Notes: generated from the letters alone by a model not told the origin. A stretch of DNA of 64,000 nucleotides from Gemmatimonadota bacterium (GCA_016704465.1 JADJAD010000017.1:62001-126000), one strand, 5' to 3'; shown: positions 54,415-63,629, counted from the stretch's first letter. Numbers and translations are program-made.

Positions 54415-54858
54415 ATGCGCGCCCTTTCGTCCCTTGTTGTTCTTGTCGCCACCGTGGCCGCGTGCGGCGGCGGCGGAGAGGCCTCCAGCGATTCCGCGCC
54501 GGCGACGTCCGCGGGTGACGCCGCCGTGGCGTCCACCTCCGGATCGTTCGATCCGGCGACGATCACGCCGGCCATGGTGGCGCAGGGCGATAGCCTCTTC
54601 CACGGGCTGATCGGCGCGACCTCGTGCCAGGCGTGTCACGGCGCCGACGGGGCGCAGGCGACCGTCGCCCCCAACTTGACCGACGGCGAATGGCTGCACA
54701 GCGACGGCAGCTGGGAGGGGATCCACAAGACCGTCGTGGCAGGCGTCATGGCCCCCAAGCAGTTCACGAGCATCATGCCCCCCTACGGCGGCATCCCGAT
54801 GACCGAGGAGCACACGCGGGCCGTCACCGCCTACGTGTACAAGCTGAGCCACCCGTAG
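54415..54858 (+). CDS. mono-heme cytochrome c lipoprotein
   Basis: A 147-residue class I cytochrome c. ATG 54415 starts a lipoprotein signal with lipobox TVAAC (Cys17). The heme site is Cys71-x2-Cys74-His75 (CQACH) and the axial Met is in SIMPPYGG. A Ser/Ala-rich spacer (about 20-45) tethers the domain to the membrane. Its place directly after nosY suggests that it delivers electrons to the CuA site of nitrous oxide reductase, as small c-type cytochromes do in other clade II clusters. The gap and the palindrome before it hint at its own promoter. Confidence 0.88.
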   Translation: MRALSSLVVLVATVAACGGGGEASSDSAPATSAGDAAVASTSGSFDPATITPAMVAQGDSLFHGLIGATSCQACHGADGAQATVAPNLTDGEWLHSDGSWEGIHKTVVAGVMAPKQFTSIMPPYGGIPMTEEHTRAVTAYVYKLSHP

Positions 54859-54883
54859 CCCGGTCGGTCGGCCGCGCGTCGGA

Positions 54884-55654
54884 TCAGTTCACGACGTCGA
54901 ACAACAAGCTGCAGCAGGTGACGCCTCCTTCGGCCTTGGCCAGTTCTGAGGCGTCGACCCCCACCACACGCAGGCCATGCGCACGCAGCATGGCCTGTGT
55001 GCGCGGGTAGGCGGTGGAGTGAATGAGCGCGTCGTTCACGAGGACTGCGTTGGCGGCGAACGGCTCGTCGGGATCGACCCGCAGCGCATCGAAGCCGTCG
55101 AACTCGGCGGCATCCACCCAGTCGGGATTGACCAGGATCCAATCGGGACCGACCTGGGTAACGGCGGTCTTGAGGTGGAGCGCGCCGCTCACCGCCACGT
55201 CGCGCACCTCGTAGCCGTAGGGCTCGACCAGTGCCCGCAAGTCTGCGATCCCGTCGCTCGACGTGCGCGGGGTTCGACCGACGAAGAGCGTGCGGCCGAG
55301 TCGCAGCACGTCACCGCCGTCGAGCGTCGCGGGACCCGTCATGCGGACCGAACGCCGGAACGGGGCCACCGCGTCCTCCATCGCATCCACCTCGGCGCGA
55401 CGCGACGCCGCCCCGGGGCGCGTCAGCACCGCCACTTCATCCAGCACGACGGCGGTGTCCTCGACAAAGACCGCATCGGGGTGCGCGGGGAGTTCCGCCA
55501 AGCGCACGACGCGCACGTCGAGCGACTCCAGTGCCGCGATATACGCCTCGTGCTGCTCGCGGGCCACGCCGAGGTGTATGGGGGTGCGCGCGACGTGCGT
55601 GAGTTCGCACTCGGCGATGGAAGCGGAGACTTCGCGTGTCAGGGCGACGATCAT
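54884..55654 (-). CDS. dimethylargininase/arginine deiminase-like amidinohydrolase
   Basis: A 256-residue enzyme of the guanidine-modifying superfamily. ATG 55654 begins at the first beta strand. Motifs are FVEDTAVVL (substrate-binding Glu/Asp), TLDGGDVLRLG, GALHLKTAV with the catalytic His, and GVTCCSLLF with the catalytic Cys near the C terminus. By length and motif order it fits NG,NG-dimethylarginine dimethylaminohydrolase (citrulline plus dimethylamine) better than the longer arginine deiminases. No other arginine catabolic gene is adjacent, though argJ lies 1.3 kb away. Convergent with the cytochrome gene. Confidence 0.87.
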   Translation of the reverse strand: MIVALTREVSASIAECELTHVARTPIHLGVAREQHEAYIAALESLDVRVVRLAELPAHPDAVFVEDTAVVLDEVAVLTRPGAASRRAEVDAMEDAVAPFRRSVRMTGPATLDGGDVLRLGRTLFVGRTPRTSSDGIADLRALVEPYGYEVRDVAVSGALHLKTAVTQVGPDWILVNPDWVDAAEFDGFDALRVDPDEPFAANAVLVNDALIHSTAYPRTQAMLRAHGLRVVGVDASELAKAEGGVTCCSLLFDVVN

Positions 55655-55811
55655 GCCGGGCGTGGGGGGGGTTCGCCCAAAGCTACGCAGCGACACTGAC
55701 CCTCGCCACAGTGCTCGCCGAGCGCTCATGGCGCCCCGCTCACGGCGCCCCGCTGACCGCGCCCGCTTGACGGCCGACAGCCAGCGAGAAGTTCCCGGCG
55801 ACGCCGCCCCG

Positions 55812-56659
55812 CTAGGCCATTCCCGAGCGCCGCCGGCGCCGCACCGCGACGCCTAGTACCCCCAAGCCGGTCGTGACCAGCGCCAGCGTTGCCGGCTCTG
55901 GGGTGACCAGCGCTCCGTCGTAGTCGTACTCCGGGCATCGTGTCGCGGGAACTTCCGTGCCGATGCGGCGTCCGTAGCCGCACAGGTAGTCCGACGGCGT
56001 CCCAGCCGCCCCGATGGCGAGGAAAAGTCGTCGGCGCCGACGAATCGCGGCGCCCCGGACTGTTCGGCCCACCACAGGGCGAAGTCGAACTTCACCCAGC
56101 CGTTGGTCCCCTGCTCGGGGCAGGTCTGCCACCCCCAGCCGCGGAACGGCGAGGCATAACGACCGAGGTTGCACCCGAGGACGCCTCCGCTCCCGAATGC
56201 CGAGTACGTCGAAGACAGCGCGACGACCGGCTCGGCGCTGGCGTCCTCGGACAGGAACTGGTTCGGACCCTGGCGCACCGGCCCGTATCGACTGCCGGAC
56301 TTCGGGGGGTCTATGCTGTGCGGGAGAAGGTTCACGAACAGGGAGTTGCTGAGATTGTCGTAGCCCCCGTTCTGGCGGTAGAAGCCGATGGTATTCAGCG
56401 CCATGGCCGGCTTCGCCGAACGCCACCGATACGACCCCTGCAGGTTCTGCAGGTACACCGACATGACCGTCAGCGGTACGCCGTCCAGGAAGCTGTGTCC
56501 CGGCAGCCCGGTCGCGTAGTTGGTATAGGTAAAGGCGGCGCCGAAACAGGAGGCCTGCCCCGGCGGGCAGTACACGCGCGGCATGAGCTGCGCGCCGACA
56601 CTACCCGTACTGGCAAGCGTCGCCACGAGGACGACGGGGATCCACGAACGCGAACGCAT
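55812..56659 (-). CDS. PEP-CTERM sorted exported protein, with a frameshift
   Basis: A secreted protein of about 280 residues. ATG 56659 starts a signal peptide (ending GSVGAQ); the body has Cys-containing segments (YCPPGQASCFGAAF) and no recognised enzyme motif. One base is missing in the A-run 56033-56036 (TTTT on the coding strand): after VGADDF the frame must change to reach LAIGAAGTPSDYLCGYG and the C-terminal anchor TPEPATLALVTTGLGVLG followed by VRRRRR. That tail is a PEP-CTERM sorting signal, cut and anchored by an exosortase, which is not in this window. The intact tail suggests a sequencing error rather than a dead gene. Confidence 0.75.
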
Positions 56660-56904
56660 CTACTGAGGCTCCTGGACGGGACGTTTTGGCATGCGTGCCC
56701 TTGCGCAGCGCCTGATCGATTCGGCGGATATGCCTCCGCTCGCCGTCAGCTGCGTGCAGCCTGCAAGATCACGCTGCTCGCGCGGAGCGTCGGTGACGCC
56801 GCGCCACCTGCAATTGGTGACGCGGGACGCAAACGCCGGGCGGATTGCCGCGACGCGGCGTGGCGGCTGGCGCAAAACCGGCACCCATTGGATCTTTCGC
56901 CCCC
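56660..56904. other. intergenic region between the PEP-CTERM gene and argJ leader
   Basis: Together with the adjacent minisatellite this gap of about 316 bases between divergent genes holds no supported gene. A frame open from 56691 joins argJ, but its product before residue 96 has no resemblance to ArgJ and would translate the minisatellite. Confidence 0.5.
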
Positions 56905-56952
56905 GACGCTCCACTCGACGCTCCACTCGACGCTCCACTCGGAGCTCCACCC
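56905..56952 (+). repeat. 12-bp tandem repeat GACGCTCCACTC, three perfect copies plus one degenerate
   Basis: Perfect units at 56905-56916, 56917-56928 and 56929-56940, then a diverged unit to 56952. The array ends 23 nt before the argJ start codon. Confidence 0.9.
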
Positions 56953-56975
56953 TCGCCATATCCCTGCAAGGTTCT

Positions 56976-58142
56976 GTGTCACTTCACGATCATCCTCGCT
57001 TTCCGCGGGGATTCCGCTGCGCCTCGCGCAACGTCGGCCTCAAGCCGACGGCGCGCGACCTCACGCTCTTCGTGAGCGACGTCGACGCTGCGGCCGCGGC
57101 GGTTTTCACACGCAGTCATTTTCCCGGGGCGCCGATCATCCTGGGTCGAGAGACCATCCGGGGCGGCGTGCTGCGCGGCATCATCGCCAACAGCAAGTGC
57201 AGCAATGTCGCCACGGGCGAGGAAGGGGTCCGGCGCGCGCGACGCATGGCCGTCGCGGCCGCGACCGAGCTGGGGACGACGCCCGACCGGATCCTCGTCA
57301 GCTCCACCGGCGTCATCGGCGTCCCGCTTCCGATCGAGAAGATCGAGGCCGGGGTCGTGGGCATGCAGGACGATCTTTCGGACGATCCGCTGCTCGGCGC
57401 CGAGGGGATCATGACCACCGACACCCATCCCAAGGCGCTGTCCATCCCGGTCGGGGACGCGACCATCACGTGGGTGGCCAAGGGCTCGGGGATGATCGAG
57501 CCGAACATGGCGACGATGCTGGCGTACATCTTCACCGACGCCGCGCTCGACGCCGCCACGCTCGACGCGCTCCTGCGCGAGGCGGTGCACACGACGTTCA
57601 ACATGCTCTCGGTCGACACCGATACGAGCACGTCAGACACCTGCGTCCTCATGGCGAACGGGCTGTCCGGCGCCGTGGACATCGCCGACTTCCGTGCCGC
57701 GCTACATGCCGGTTGCCTGCGCATGACCGAGATCCTTGCGCGCGATGGCGAAGGGGCGGAGCACCTGATTCGCGCGACGGTGCGCGGGGCGCGCAGCGAG
57801 GACGACGCGCGCCGGGTTGCCAAGTCGCTCATCAACTCGCCGCTGGTCAAGACGATGGTCCACGGCGCCGACCCGAATGTCGGGCGCCTGCTCATGGCCG
57901 TGGGGAAGTGTCTCGACGTCCCCGTCATCGCCGAGCGCACCGACGCGTGGATCAACGGGTTTCCGGTCGTGCGCGAGGGCGCACGCCTCTCGTTCGACGA
58001 CGCGGAGGTCCGCGCGACGCTCAGTCATGAGGTGGTGGATCTCGTCGTCGACCTCGGCGTGGGCGCAGCGCAGGCGACCGCTTTCGGCTGCGACCTCACG
58101 CGCGGCTACGTGGACGAGAACGCGTCGTACTACTCGAGCTGA
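56976..58142 (+). CDS. argJ: bifunctional ornithine acetyltransferase/N-acetylglutamate synthase
   Basis: ArgJ of 388 residues, which recycles the acetyl group between acetylornithine and glutamate in arginine synthesis. GTG 56976 with AAGG upstream gives the usual family start (PRGFRCASRNVGLKP). The self-cleavage site is at Thr180 in NMATMLAY; other blocks are SSTGVIGVPLP, TDTHPKA, WVAKGSGMIEPNM, and the C-terminal ENASYYSS where the last residues reach the active site. In place of the usual N-S-G-N-A-N motif it has NSKCSNVATG, an unusual variant. It is not within an arg operon here. Confidence 0.93.
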   Translation: MSLHDHPRFPRGFRCASRNVGLKPTARDLTLFVSDVDAAAAAVFTRSHFPGAPIILGRETIRGGVLRGIIANSKCSNVATGEEGVRRARRMAVAAATELGTTPDRILVSSTGVIGVPLPIEKIEAGVVGMQDDLSDDPLLGAEGIMTTDTHPKALSIPVGDATITWVAKGSGMIEPNMATMLAYIFTDAALDAATLDALLREAVHTTFNMLSVDTDTSTSDTCVLMANGLSGAVDIADFRAALHAGCLRMTEILARDGEGAEHLIRATVRGARSEDDARRVAKSLINSPLVKTMVHGADPNVGRLLMAVGKCLDVPVIAERTDAWINGFPVVREGARLSFDDAEVRATLSHEVVDLVVDLGVGAAQATAFGCDLTRGYVDENASYYSS

Positions 58143-58240
58143 GTCGGTGGAACGGACCAACCCCGCTGGCTACGCGTGATCCTGCGGGAGTGTCGGGGGG
58201 GGGGGCCGGGGGTGCCCGCCCGGGCGTGCTGGTGCGCGCA

Positions 58241-58837
58241 CTACCCTGCGCGTGGCCGTCCGGCGAAATGGGCGGGCGCGTTCCCCGGCTTCCACTTGAT
58301 GTTGCATCCCATGCTCGGCAGTTGTTCGGCACGGACGCTCTCGCCGGCGAGCACGGCGTCGAGCGCTGAGCGCAGGTCGCTCCCGGTCACAGGGATACCA
58401 TTCCCGGGCCGTGACGCGTCGAGCTGCCCGCGGTAGACCAGTCGCCGATCGGCATCAAACAGGAAGAAGTCGGGCGTACATGCGGCGGCGTACGCGCGGG
58501 CGACGTCCTGGGAGCCATCGCCGAGCACCGGAAAGCGGTAGCCGAAGTCGCGCGCCATCGCCGCCATGCGGTCCGGGGCGTCGTCGGGATAGCCCTCGAC
58601 GTCGTTGGAGCTGATCCCAACCATCGCAACCCGCTCCCCGTAGTCGCGATCGATCCGCGCCAATTCACCGGCGACGTGCATGACGAAGGGACAATGCCGG
58701 CTGATGAACATGACCAGGAGGGGGCGCGCGCCGCGAAGCTCGGCCAGCGTCACCAACCGATTGTGGGCGACGTCGGGGAGCGAGAAGTCGGGCGCCGGTG
58801 TGCCGAGCGCCAGCATGGTCGATTCCGTGCGAGACAC
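58241..58837 (-). CDS. thioredoxin-like peroxiredoxin/redoxin family protein
   Basis: A 198-residue AhpC/TSA-type thioredoxin-fold protein. GTG 58837 follows an excellent Shine-Dalgarno (GGAGGTGAT), so it is the start. Core motifs are LGTPAPDFSLPDV, VMFISRHCPFV (single resolving-type Cys49), GISSNDVEGYPDDAP and TPDFFLFDADRRLVYRGQLD. The H-C-P-F-V variant defines a group of cytosolic redoxins without firm biochemical role, found in many phyla. A 13-bp minisatellite and a hairpin lie in its upstream region. A G11 run lies between it and argJ. Confidence 0.88.
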   Translation of the reverse strand: MSRTESTMLALGTPAPDFSLPDVAHNRLVTLAELRGARPLLVMFISRHCPFVMHVAGELARIDRDYGERVAMVGISSNDVEGYPDDAPDRMAAMARDFGYRFPVLGDGSQDVARAYAAACTPDFFLFDADRRLVYRGQLDASRPGNGIPVTGSDLRSALDAVLAGESVRAEQLPSMGCNIKWKPGNAPAHFAGRPRAG

Positions 58838-58897
58838 GTTGCATCACCTCCATCGGGATACGGAAAAATAGTCGCAGGAGCAACGCCGCGTCGCCCG

Positions 58898-58962
58898 GAG
58901 CGCGTACCTGGAGCGCGTACCTGGAGCGCGTACCTGGATCGCGTAGCTGGATCGCGCGCCTG
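58898..58962 (-). repeat. 13-bp tandem repeat GAGCGCGTACCTG, five copies
   Basis: Three perfect units (58898-58910, 58911-58923, 58924-58936) and two with substitutions (GATCGCGTAGCTG, GATCGCGCGCCTG). It ends 60 nt upstream of the redoxin start codon on that gene's strand. Confidence 0.93.
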
Positions 58963-58971
58963 CCGGACGCG

Positions 58972-58998
58972 AAAAACCCCCGGGATTTCTCCCGGGGG
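58972..58998 (-). terminator. intrinsic terminator-like hairpin upstream of the redoxin gene
   Basis: CCCCCGGGA (58977-58985) and TCCCGGGGG (58990-58998) pair perfectly round TTTC. On the minus strand TTTTT follows directly, the form of an intrinsic terminator, although no leftward gene ends here. It might stop transcription entering the redoxin leader, i.e. act as an attenuator or insulator. Confidence 0.65.
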
Positions 58999-59306
58999 CG
59001 TCTCACACCCAGCGACCCTAGCACGAAGGCGAACAGGTATAGGTGCGAGAAGTAATGTATACGATGTCGAGGCGGGCGAGCGCACACGATCGAAGTCCGG
59101 CATTCTGGAGCACGTGGTGCGGGAGACAGCAGCCGCACGTGCCTGATGGACGAACGCTCGCGATCCATCGTCACGAGCGGGCCGCGAGACGTGTCCGGTG
59201 TCACACCTTCCCGATGCACACGAGGCGCTGGGTCGTCGCCGCCCTTAACGAAGTTCGGCCGCCGGCGTCTTCCAAGGTGGAGGTTCGATCTCCCGTCACG
59301 TCCTGA

Positions 59307-59326
59307 ACGTTGCACAGGTGCAACGT
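59307..59326. promoter_or_regulatory. 8-bp perfect inverted repeat before a lipoprotein gene
   Basis: ACGTTGCA (59307-59314) and TGCAACGT (59319-59326) are separated by CAGG, 81 nt before the lipoprotein start. It could be an operator or an mRNA hairpin in the leader. Confidence 0.4.
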
Positions 59327-59406
59327 GCGGAGCATCGAGATCGGCGGGCGGTACGAACCACATGCATCCCCCCAGGCCCTCTCCAACCCCAACCGGAGTA
59401 CGACCC

Positions 59407-60171
59407 ATGAGAACGACCACCCTGGTGGGCACATTCACCCTCCTTGCCGGCCTCGCGGCCTGTTCGACCGACTCGGCGACGGGGAGCCCGTTCGGCGATG
59501 CGGCATCGCCGTTCGTGAACGCCGACGTGGCCATGGTCGCCACCGAGGCACTCGGGCAGGATGTCGAGGTCATGCGCGGCCCAGGCGGCCTGCACGCCTT
59601 CGGCATGGCCGCCGAACGCGGCAAGTTCGAGTGTTCGTCGGCGGCCCGCGACGGACTGACTGCCACCCGCACCTGTGTCTACAAGGACGCAGCCGGCACC
59701 ACGCAGGCCACGTACGACTCCCTCACGACGGCATCGGTGAGTGTCAACGCCACCGTCACGGGGACCGTCACCCGCGGCCCGATGACCATGACGATCGACC
59801 GCACCAGCGACTTCACGGTCAGCGGACTGGCAGGCAGGGAGACGAGCGCGACATGGAACGGCGGCGGGCGCGGGACGGTGTCGCGCGTGCGAAGCGCCGA
59901 AGATGGCTCCACGCGTGAATACAACATGAGCTACACCGTGCAGCGCACCAACGTCGTCGTCCCGGTCCCGCGCACGCTCAATAGCTGGCCGACGTCGGGC
60001 ACGGTGACGAAGTCGTTCACGGTCACCGTCGTCGGCGGCCCGAACGATGGCAAGACCACGACGCGCACCGTGGTCATCACCTTCAACGGCACGTCGAGTC
60101 CCACCGCTACGATCAACGGCGAGGTATGGGAGCTCGACCTGACCAACCGCGGCCGGCGCCGCATGCCGTAA
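59407..60171 (+). CDS. lipoprotein of unknown function
   Basis: A 254-residue predicted surface or periplasmic lipoprotein. ATG 59407 starts the signal TLVGTFTLLAGLAAC (lipobox Cys about 20). The mature protein is rich in Thr, Ser and Val with alternating beta strands (SVSVNATVTGTVTRGPMTMT, TVTKSFTVTVVGGPNDGK) and two Cys (FECSS, RTCVY) that could form a disulfide. I do not recognise a family. A long hairpin terminates the gene. Confidence 0.8.
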   Translation: MRTTTLVGTFTLLAGLAACSTDSATGSPFGDAASPFVNADVAMVATEALGQDVEVMRGPGGLHAFGMAAERGKFECSSAARDGLTATRTCVYKDAAGTTQATYDSLTTASVSVNATVTGTVTRGPMTMTIDRTSDFTVSGLAGRETSATWNGGGRGTVSRVRSAEDGSTREYNMSYTVQRTNVVVPVPRTLNSWPTSGTVTKSFTVTVVGGPNDGKTTTRTVVITFNGTSSPTATINGEVWELDLTNRGRRRMP

Positions 60172-60191
60172 CGCAACGCCACGAGCACGTG

Positions 60192-60226
60192 ACGACGGGC
60201 TCCGCCACGGTGGCGGAGCCCGTCGT
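60192..60226. terminator. bidirectional hairpin between lipoprotein and amidase genes
   Basis: ACGACGGGCTCCGCC (60192-60206) pairs with GGCGGAGCCCGTCGT (60212-60226), leaving a short loop. It sits in a convergent gap and has no T-tract. Confidence 0.75.
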
Positions 60227-60325
60227 GCGTTCGCCCCGATCGACACTGGGTCGACTCACGCGGTTTCGCGAACGGGCTCCCCGTGGGCGCCGGCCACTTC
60301 CCGTCGACACCGTGTGCGATGGCCC

Positions 60326-62161
60326 CTACAGCGACGGACGCCTGAGGTGTGTGTCGCCCTCCTGCACCTGAAACCGATGCGCGACGCCGAGGATGAGGTC
60401 GTCCTGGTACAGTGCCCCCACGATCGTGGCGCAGATGGGCTGCGGCGCCAGCGGTGGTTCGGCCGGCGGCGGGGGCTGCGTCGGTGCAGCGGGCGCTCGC
60501 CCACCGGGGCCACCGGCCGCGGGGACGGCGAACTTGTAGGGGACCACGACGCAGGGATGTCCCGTCTGCGCGTTGGCTCCGACATCGGCGAAGGGTGCAG
60601 CGACGAACATATCGAGGTCCTGCATGAACTCGCCCCACTGCGACACCAGCAGGTAGCGGCGCCGTTGCGCCTGGATGAAGTCCATGGCGGTGACCGTGCG
60701 CCCGTTGACGAATCGCGGGTTCCAGTCTGCGGGAGCCATCGGATTCGCGGGCGCCGCCGCGGCGGCTGCCGGCGGCGCCCCAGGCGTTGGCGGCGAGCGC
60801 GGCGGCAGCTTGGCGAGGTCGATCCCCATCTCCTTCGCCTTGCGCTGCACGTAGCTGTCGAAGGCCGCGGAGCCCTCTACCCCGAGTCCGCCGCCCAAAC
60901 CAGGGACCGTCGGGCGCGCGCCGATCGTGCGCGGCACCGCGCCTAACGCACGCAGGCCAGCGACCAGCTCTGCCGGCGCCGCAGGATCGACCCCGATGCG
61001 CAATCGGGCCAGGTCGAGCGACCGGTCGAACTGGAAGGGCGTGGTCACCGTGGACGGGTCCTTTTCGTCCACTCCGTGGATCGCCTGAAAGACCATCGCG
61101 CAATCCTCGATCGTGCGGCAGATCGGCCCTGCGCGATCGTGCGACCAGGCCAGCACCATCCCCCCGTGCCGACTCACCCGCCCGAACGTCGGCCGCAGTG
61201 CGCTCACTCCGCACCGCACCGCGGGCGAGACGATCGACCCCTGCGTCTCAGTGCCGATCGAGAAGGCGACGCACCCCGCCGCGGTGGCCGATGCCGGCCC
61301 CGCCGAGGATCCGCTCGACCCTTGCGACAGGTTCCACGGATTGTTCGTGCGCCCGCGGAACCACCAGTCGTTCTGGGCAAAGAGCCCGGTAGAGAGCTTG
61401 GCGATCAGGATCGCCCCGGCCTCGCGCAGCCGCACGACGATCTCGGCGTCCTCATCGATGACCCGATCGCGGAAATCGGCCGCCCCCCACGTGGTCGGCA
61501 CCCCTCGCGTGGAGAAGAGGTCCTTGAGTCCGTACGGCAGCCCGTGCAGCGGTCCGCGATACGTCCCCGCCGCCAGTTCGGCATCGGCGCGCAGCGCCGC
61601 CGCACGCGCCTGCGACTCCATGATCGTCACCGCGCACAACAGCGCCGGGTCGAGTCGCTTGAGGCGGGCGAGGTAGATGTCCGTCAGCTGCACTGCGGAG
61701 ATTCGGCGCTCGCGGATGAGCGCCGAGAGCCGGTGCGCCGGGAGGAAGGCGATGTCGTCGGACGCAGACGGCACGGTCCCACTCCACGCCGGCACGTCGA
61801 ACGGCGTCCGCTCGAACGCCGCCGCGCCGCGCTCACGCGCCAGCCGCTGCATCAGCGCCCCGGTCCCCGCCGGATACGGCTGGAACTGCAGCGCCGGCGC
61901 CTCGCCATTCCCCAGCGGAACGGGCGTCGGCTGCTGTTGCTGACCGGCAAGCAGCAGTCCGTTCGCCGACCTCCCCTGTGCACGGAGGGCGCTCGTGGCA
62001 CCGAACGACGTCGCCGCCGCCGAGACCAGCGAGAGAAACAGGAAGTGACGCCGGTCGAGCGCGCCGGGGGCGGTCTCGTCGTAGTCACGCGCGGAGAGTT
62101 CGGTCTCCAGGTGCTGCAGCGCGTCGAGTTGTTCCGCGAGGTGTGCGTCGGGCAAGGGCAC
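60326..62161 (-). CDS. Tat-exported amidase (amidase signature family)
   Basis: Serine hydrolase of about 611 residues that cleaves amide bonds. GTG 62161 with GGAG 6 nt upstream is preferred as start; ATG 62227 is an alternative that would leave only 36 bases before the divergent gene. The twin-arginine signal is DRRHFLFLSLVSAAATS. The Ser-cisSer-Lys triad is visible: Lys213 in GLPYGLKDLF, cis-Ser in SQGSSGSSAGP, and the nucleophile in GTETQGSIVSPA. A Pro/Ala-rich insertion splits the C-terminal part. The substrate is unknown; similar enzymes are often annotated as Asp/Glu-tRNA amidotransferase subunit A-like, but export excludes that role. Confidence 0.9.
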   Translation of the reverse strand: MPLPDAHLAEQLDALQHLETELSARDYDETAPGALDRRHFLFLSLVSAAATSFGATSALRAQGRSANGLLLAGQQQQPTPVPLGNGEAPALQFQPYPAGTGALMQRLARERGAAAFERTPFDVPAWSGTVPSASDDIAFLPAHRLSALIRERRISAVQLTDIYLARLKRLDPALLCAVTIMESQARAAALRADAELAAGTYRGPLHGLPYGLKDLFSTRGVPTTWGAADFRDRVIDEDAEIVVRLREAGAILIAKLSTGLFAQNDWWFRGRTNNPWNLSQGSSGSSAGPASATAAGCVAFSIGTETQGSIVSPAVRCGVSALRPTFGRVSRHGGMVLAWSHDRAGPICRTIEDCAMVFQAIHGVDEKDPSTVTTPFQFDRSLDLARLRIGVDPAAPAELVAGLRALGAVPRTIGARPTVPGLGGGLGVEGSAAFDSYVQRKAKEMGIDLAKLPPRSPPTPGAPPAAAAAAPANPMAPADWNPRFVNGRTVTAMDFIQAQRRRYLLVSQWGEFMQDLDMFVAAPFADVGANAQTGHPCVVVPYKFAVPAAGGPGGRAPAAPTQPPPPAEPPLAPQPICATIVGALYQDDLILGVAHRFQVQEGDTHLRRPSL

Positions 62162-62263
62162 GTGCGACTCCGTTGGCGGTGAGGGCCGGACGCGCGAAAG
62201 GTGGCAGGAGGGCGGCCGATTGACCATGATGAAGCATCCCTGTCCCCCGATTCCTTCCGGCCC

Positions 62264-63610
62264 ATGCATTGTCCGATTCCACGCAGCCTCGCGCTAGCTG
62301 CCCTGTTCGCGCTTCCGGTGACCCTCTCCGCCCAGGCCGCAGGCAAGGGCGGCGATGCCCTCAGCGCTGCCGAGCGTTCCATTGTCCGCGCCGTCGACAC
62401 CCGTGCCAGCGAAGGGCTCGCCCTGCTCGAGCGCATCGTCAACATCAACAGCGGGACGATGAATTTCGCTGGGGTGCGGGCGGTGGGCGACGCGCTGCGT
62501 GCGGAGTTCGATGCACTCGGCTTCACGACGCGCTGGGTCGATGGCGCCCCGTTCGAGCGCGCCGGCCACCTGGTCGCCGAGTTCAAGGGAGGCGGGAGCG
62601 GTCCGCAGCTGCTCCTGATCGGCCACCTCGACACCGTCTTCGAGCCGGGCAGCCCCTTCCAGAAGTTCGAGCGCTTGAGCGACAGCACGGCGCGCGGCCC
62701 CGGGATCATCGACATGAAGGGGGGCGACGTCATCATCGTGCAGGCGCTCAAGGCGCTCAAGGCTACCGGCGCACTTGCCGAGATGCACGTCAGCGTCATC
62801 ATGCACGGCGATGAGGAGAAGGCCGGGACGCCGCAGGACCTGGCGCGCGAGGACATTCGTTCCCTCGCGAAGGGCGCCCGGTACGCCATCGGTTTCGAGG
62901 ACGGCTCCGGCGATCCGCGCACGGCCGTTGTCGCTCGGCGCAGCGCAGGCGGATGGGTGCTGACGTCCACCGGGATTCCGGCCCACTCGTCGCAGATATT
63001 CCGCGAGGACATCGGCTTCGGCGCCATCTACGAATCGGCCCGCGTGCTCAACGCCTTCCGCGAGCGACTGGCCACGCAGCAGTACCTCACCTTCAATCCC
63101 GGTGTCGCCCTCGGGGGGACGGACGTTCGGCTGGACAGCACGGTGACCGATGGCGCGGCCTCGGGCAAGACCAACGTGGTGGCGAAGTCGATGCAGGTCA
63201 GTGGCGACATCCGCACCATCTCGCCCGAGCAGCTCGCCGAGTCCAAGCGTGTGATGCAAGACATCGCCGCCCAGTCGCTGCCGGGGACCACGTCGCGCAT
63301 CACCTTCGACGATGGGTACCCTCCCATGGCGCCGACCGACGGCAACCGGGAGCTGCTGGCGCGATACGATCAGGTGAGTCGGGCGCTGGGATACGGGGCG
63401 GTCGTCGCCGTCGACCCATCGAAGGCCGGGGCGGCCGATGTGTCGTTCGTGGCACCGTTCGTCTCGGCGGCCATCGATGGCGTTGGGCTGGCGGGGTGGG
63501 ACGACCATACCGACAAGGAAACCGCCGACCTGCGCATGCTCGCCCCGCTGACGAAGCGAGCGGCCGTCTTGTTGTATCGCTTGCACGCGGAGGGGCGGCC
63601 GAAGGCGTGA
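62264..63610 (+). CDS. M20 family metallopeptidase (carboxypeptidase G2-like), exported
   Basis: Zinc exopeptidase of 448 residues with a Sec signal peptide from ATG 62264 (ending TLSAQA). Metal ligands and catalytic residues lie in GHLDTVFE, GIIDMKGGD, HGDEEKAGT and GFEDGSG; the C-terminal His is in WDDHTDKETAD. The order and the HLDTV/DMKGG words fit the glutamate carboxypeptidase (CPG2) group, which releases C-terminal Glu or Asp from peptides or folates. It is divergent from the amidase, so the two may act on the same kind of extracellular substrate. Confidence 0.92.
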   Translation: MHCPIPRSLALAALFALPVTLSAQAAGKGGDALSAAERSIVRAVDTRASEGLALLERIVNINSGTMNFAGVRAVGDALRAEFDALGFTTRWVDGAPFERAGHLVAEFKGGGSGPQLLLIGHLDTVFEPGSPFQKFERLSDSTARGPGIIDMKGGDVIIVQALKALKATGALAEMHVSVIMHGDEEKAGTPQDLAREDIRSLAKGARYAIGFEDGSGDPRTAVVARRSAGGWVLTSTGIPAHSSQIFREDIGFGAIYESARVLNAFRERLATQQYLTFNPGVALGGTDVRLDSTVTDGAASGKTNVVAKSMQVSGDIRTISPEQLAESKRVMQDIAAQSLPGTTSRITFDDGYPPMAPTDGNRELLARYDQVSRALGYGAVVAVDPSKAGAADVSFVAPFVSAAIDGVGLAGWDDHTDKETADLRMLAPLTKRAAVLLYRLHAEGRPKA

Positions 63611-63629
63611 GCGGGGAGGGCCAACGGGG

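Larger units (their letters stand above)
58838..59406. other. gene-free region with minisatellite and hairpins
   Basis: This divergent gap of 569 bases has the 13-bp tandem repeat (58898-58962), a strong hairpin (58977-58998) and a smaller one (59307-59326). Open frames here show no coding character. A GGTTCGATCTCC word at about 59281 recalls a tRNA T-arm, but no tRNA can be folded around it. Confidence 0.5.

Noticed and set aside
56691..56975. Longer ArgJ starting at 56691
   Set aside because: The first 95 residues would be Arg/Ser-rich minisatellite translation with no ArgJ similarity; GTG 56976 gives the normal family length.
59240..59320. A possible tRNA suggested by GGTTCGATCTCC
   Set aside because: The T-loop would lack the C61 partner and no acceptor, D or anticodon arms can be paired around it.
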